Below, one piece after another: positions 34,814 through 35,010 of a stretch of DNA of 35,010 nt. A program made the translations under genes and the position numbers. Location of the stretch: NCBI RefSeq assembly GCF_000286355.1, contig NZ_AJXN01000105.1, positions 1-35,010 on the forward strand. Reading direction: 5' to 3'. Within the stretch, counting starts at the first letter, position 1. Every line of letters begins with the position of its first letter. The notes beneath the pieces were generated by a model. The model was not told where the DNA came from and ran no database searches. It saw only the letters and a list, made by a program, of their open reading frames with translations. Source of the stretch: Kocuria atrinae C3-8 (GTDB taxonomy: Bacteria; Actinomycetota; Actinomycetes; Actinomycetales; Micrococcaceae).

Positions 34814-34832
34814 TTAGGAAAGCCTAACCTTG
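34814..34832. promoter_or_regulatory. DtxR/IdeR-type iron box
   Basis: TTAGGAAAGCCTAACCTTG matches 14 of 19 positions of the IdeR/DtxR consensus TTAGGTTAGGCTAACCTAA. It overlaps TAGGCT (34825-34820, minus strand), whose -35 may be TTCACA at 34849-34844 with an 18-base spacer. Confidence 0.7.
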
Positions 34833-34871
34833 GACTTGCTTCATGTGAAGAGCATCTCACGAAATAGATCA

Positions 34872-34891
34872 GGATTTAATGACTTAAATCC
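34872..34891. repeat. AT-rich inverted repeat
   Basis: GGATTTAA-TGAC-TTAAATCC, perfect 8-bp arms, upstream of the DUF2470 gene. The role is unknown. Confidence 0.4.
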
Positions 34892-35010
34892 AGCCGATTG
34901 AGTTCGAACACGTCCTAAATGTGATTCGTGCCATGTTTTGACTGTGAAACCATCGATCCATGGGCTTCATGACGTCTCACCGGTTCCGATTGTCAAGCCC
35001 CGAGTTTTGT

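Noticed and set aside
1..35010. CRISPR arrays, tRNA or rRNA genes, insertion sequences
   Set aside because: No regularly spaced repeats, cloverleaf-like sequences, rRNA-conserved stretches or transposase frames were found on reading both strands.

Overview
The window is high-GC chromosomal DNA from an actinobacterium, most likely a member of the Micrococcaceae. The signs are a mycothiol biosynthesis gene (mshB), the DUF3117 small protein, an actinobacterial-type TatB, a gluABCD-type amino-acid transporter, and the gene order typA-mshB-membrane protein-fdxA-dapC. The genus cannot be fixed from the sequence alone. There are no rRNA or tRNA genes, no CRISPR array, no insertion sequence and no integrase.

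Layout. 0.1-5.0 kb: a general-stress-like protein, then mgtE-like/DUF1003/mrp on the plus strand, and a convergent tatB. 5.0-9.2 kb: a membrane-anchored unknown, an O-methyltransferase, DUF3117, a Gpi18-like mannosyltransferase and a LOG-family protein. 9.3-12.7 kb: a complete polar amino-acid (glutamate-type) ABC transporter operon. 12.7-20.4 kb: lysine/peptidoglycan precursor genes (dapE, dapD, dapC), a lysozyme-like secreted protein, galE, a dihydrofolate-reductase-like protein and citrate synthase. 20.4-24.2 kb: typA, mshB, a membrane protein, fdxA and dapC, tightly packed on the minus strand. 24.4-26.6 kb: a two-gene secreted cell-wall hydrolase operon (M23 endopeptidase plus Tat-exported amidase, both with peptidoglycan-binding repeats) with AT-rich, palindrome-bearing upstream DNA. 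26.9-29.0 kb: an S9 peptidase. 29.0-32.7 kb: a persulfide/sulfite detoxification island. 32.7-34.9 kb: a DUF2087 regulator, a cysteine-rich double-DUF1540 protein and an iron-box-preceded DUF2470 protein.

The most coherent system is the sulfur island. A CsoR-family repressor with the cysteine pair but without the copper-ligand histidine (CstR type) lies beside a rhodanese-DUF2892 protein, a TauE/SafE exporter and a CstB-like metallo-beta-lactamase/double-rhodanese persulfide dioxygenase. Four operator-like palindromes (ATACCCC..GGGGTAT type) lie in two pairs, one at each promoter region, and at both ends of the island a site sits between the -35 and -10 boxes. Persulfide would be oxidised to sulfite or thiosulfate and exported, with the sensor controlling its own neighbours.

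Two window-wide patterns matter for any reader. First, about 29 reading-frame breaks interrupt 17 otherwise well-conserved genes. Nearly every break is repaired by adding one G or C beside an identical base, so I treat them as sequence errors and give whole-gene coordinates. Second, nine genes have a TAnnnT -10 hexamer exactly 6-7 bases before the start codon and no Shine-Dalgarno sequence, which is the geometry of leaderless mRNAs; other genes in the same window have clear AGGAG-type sites.
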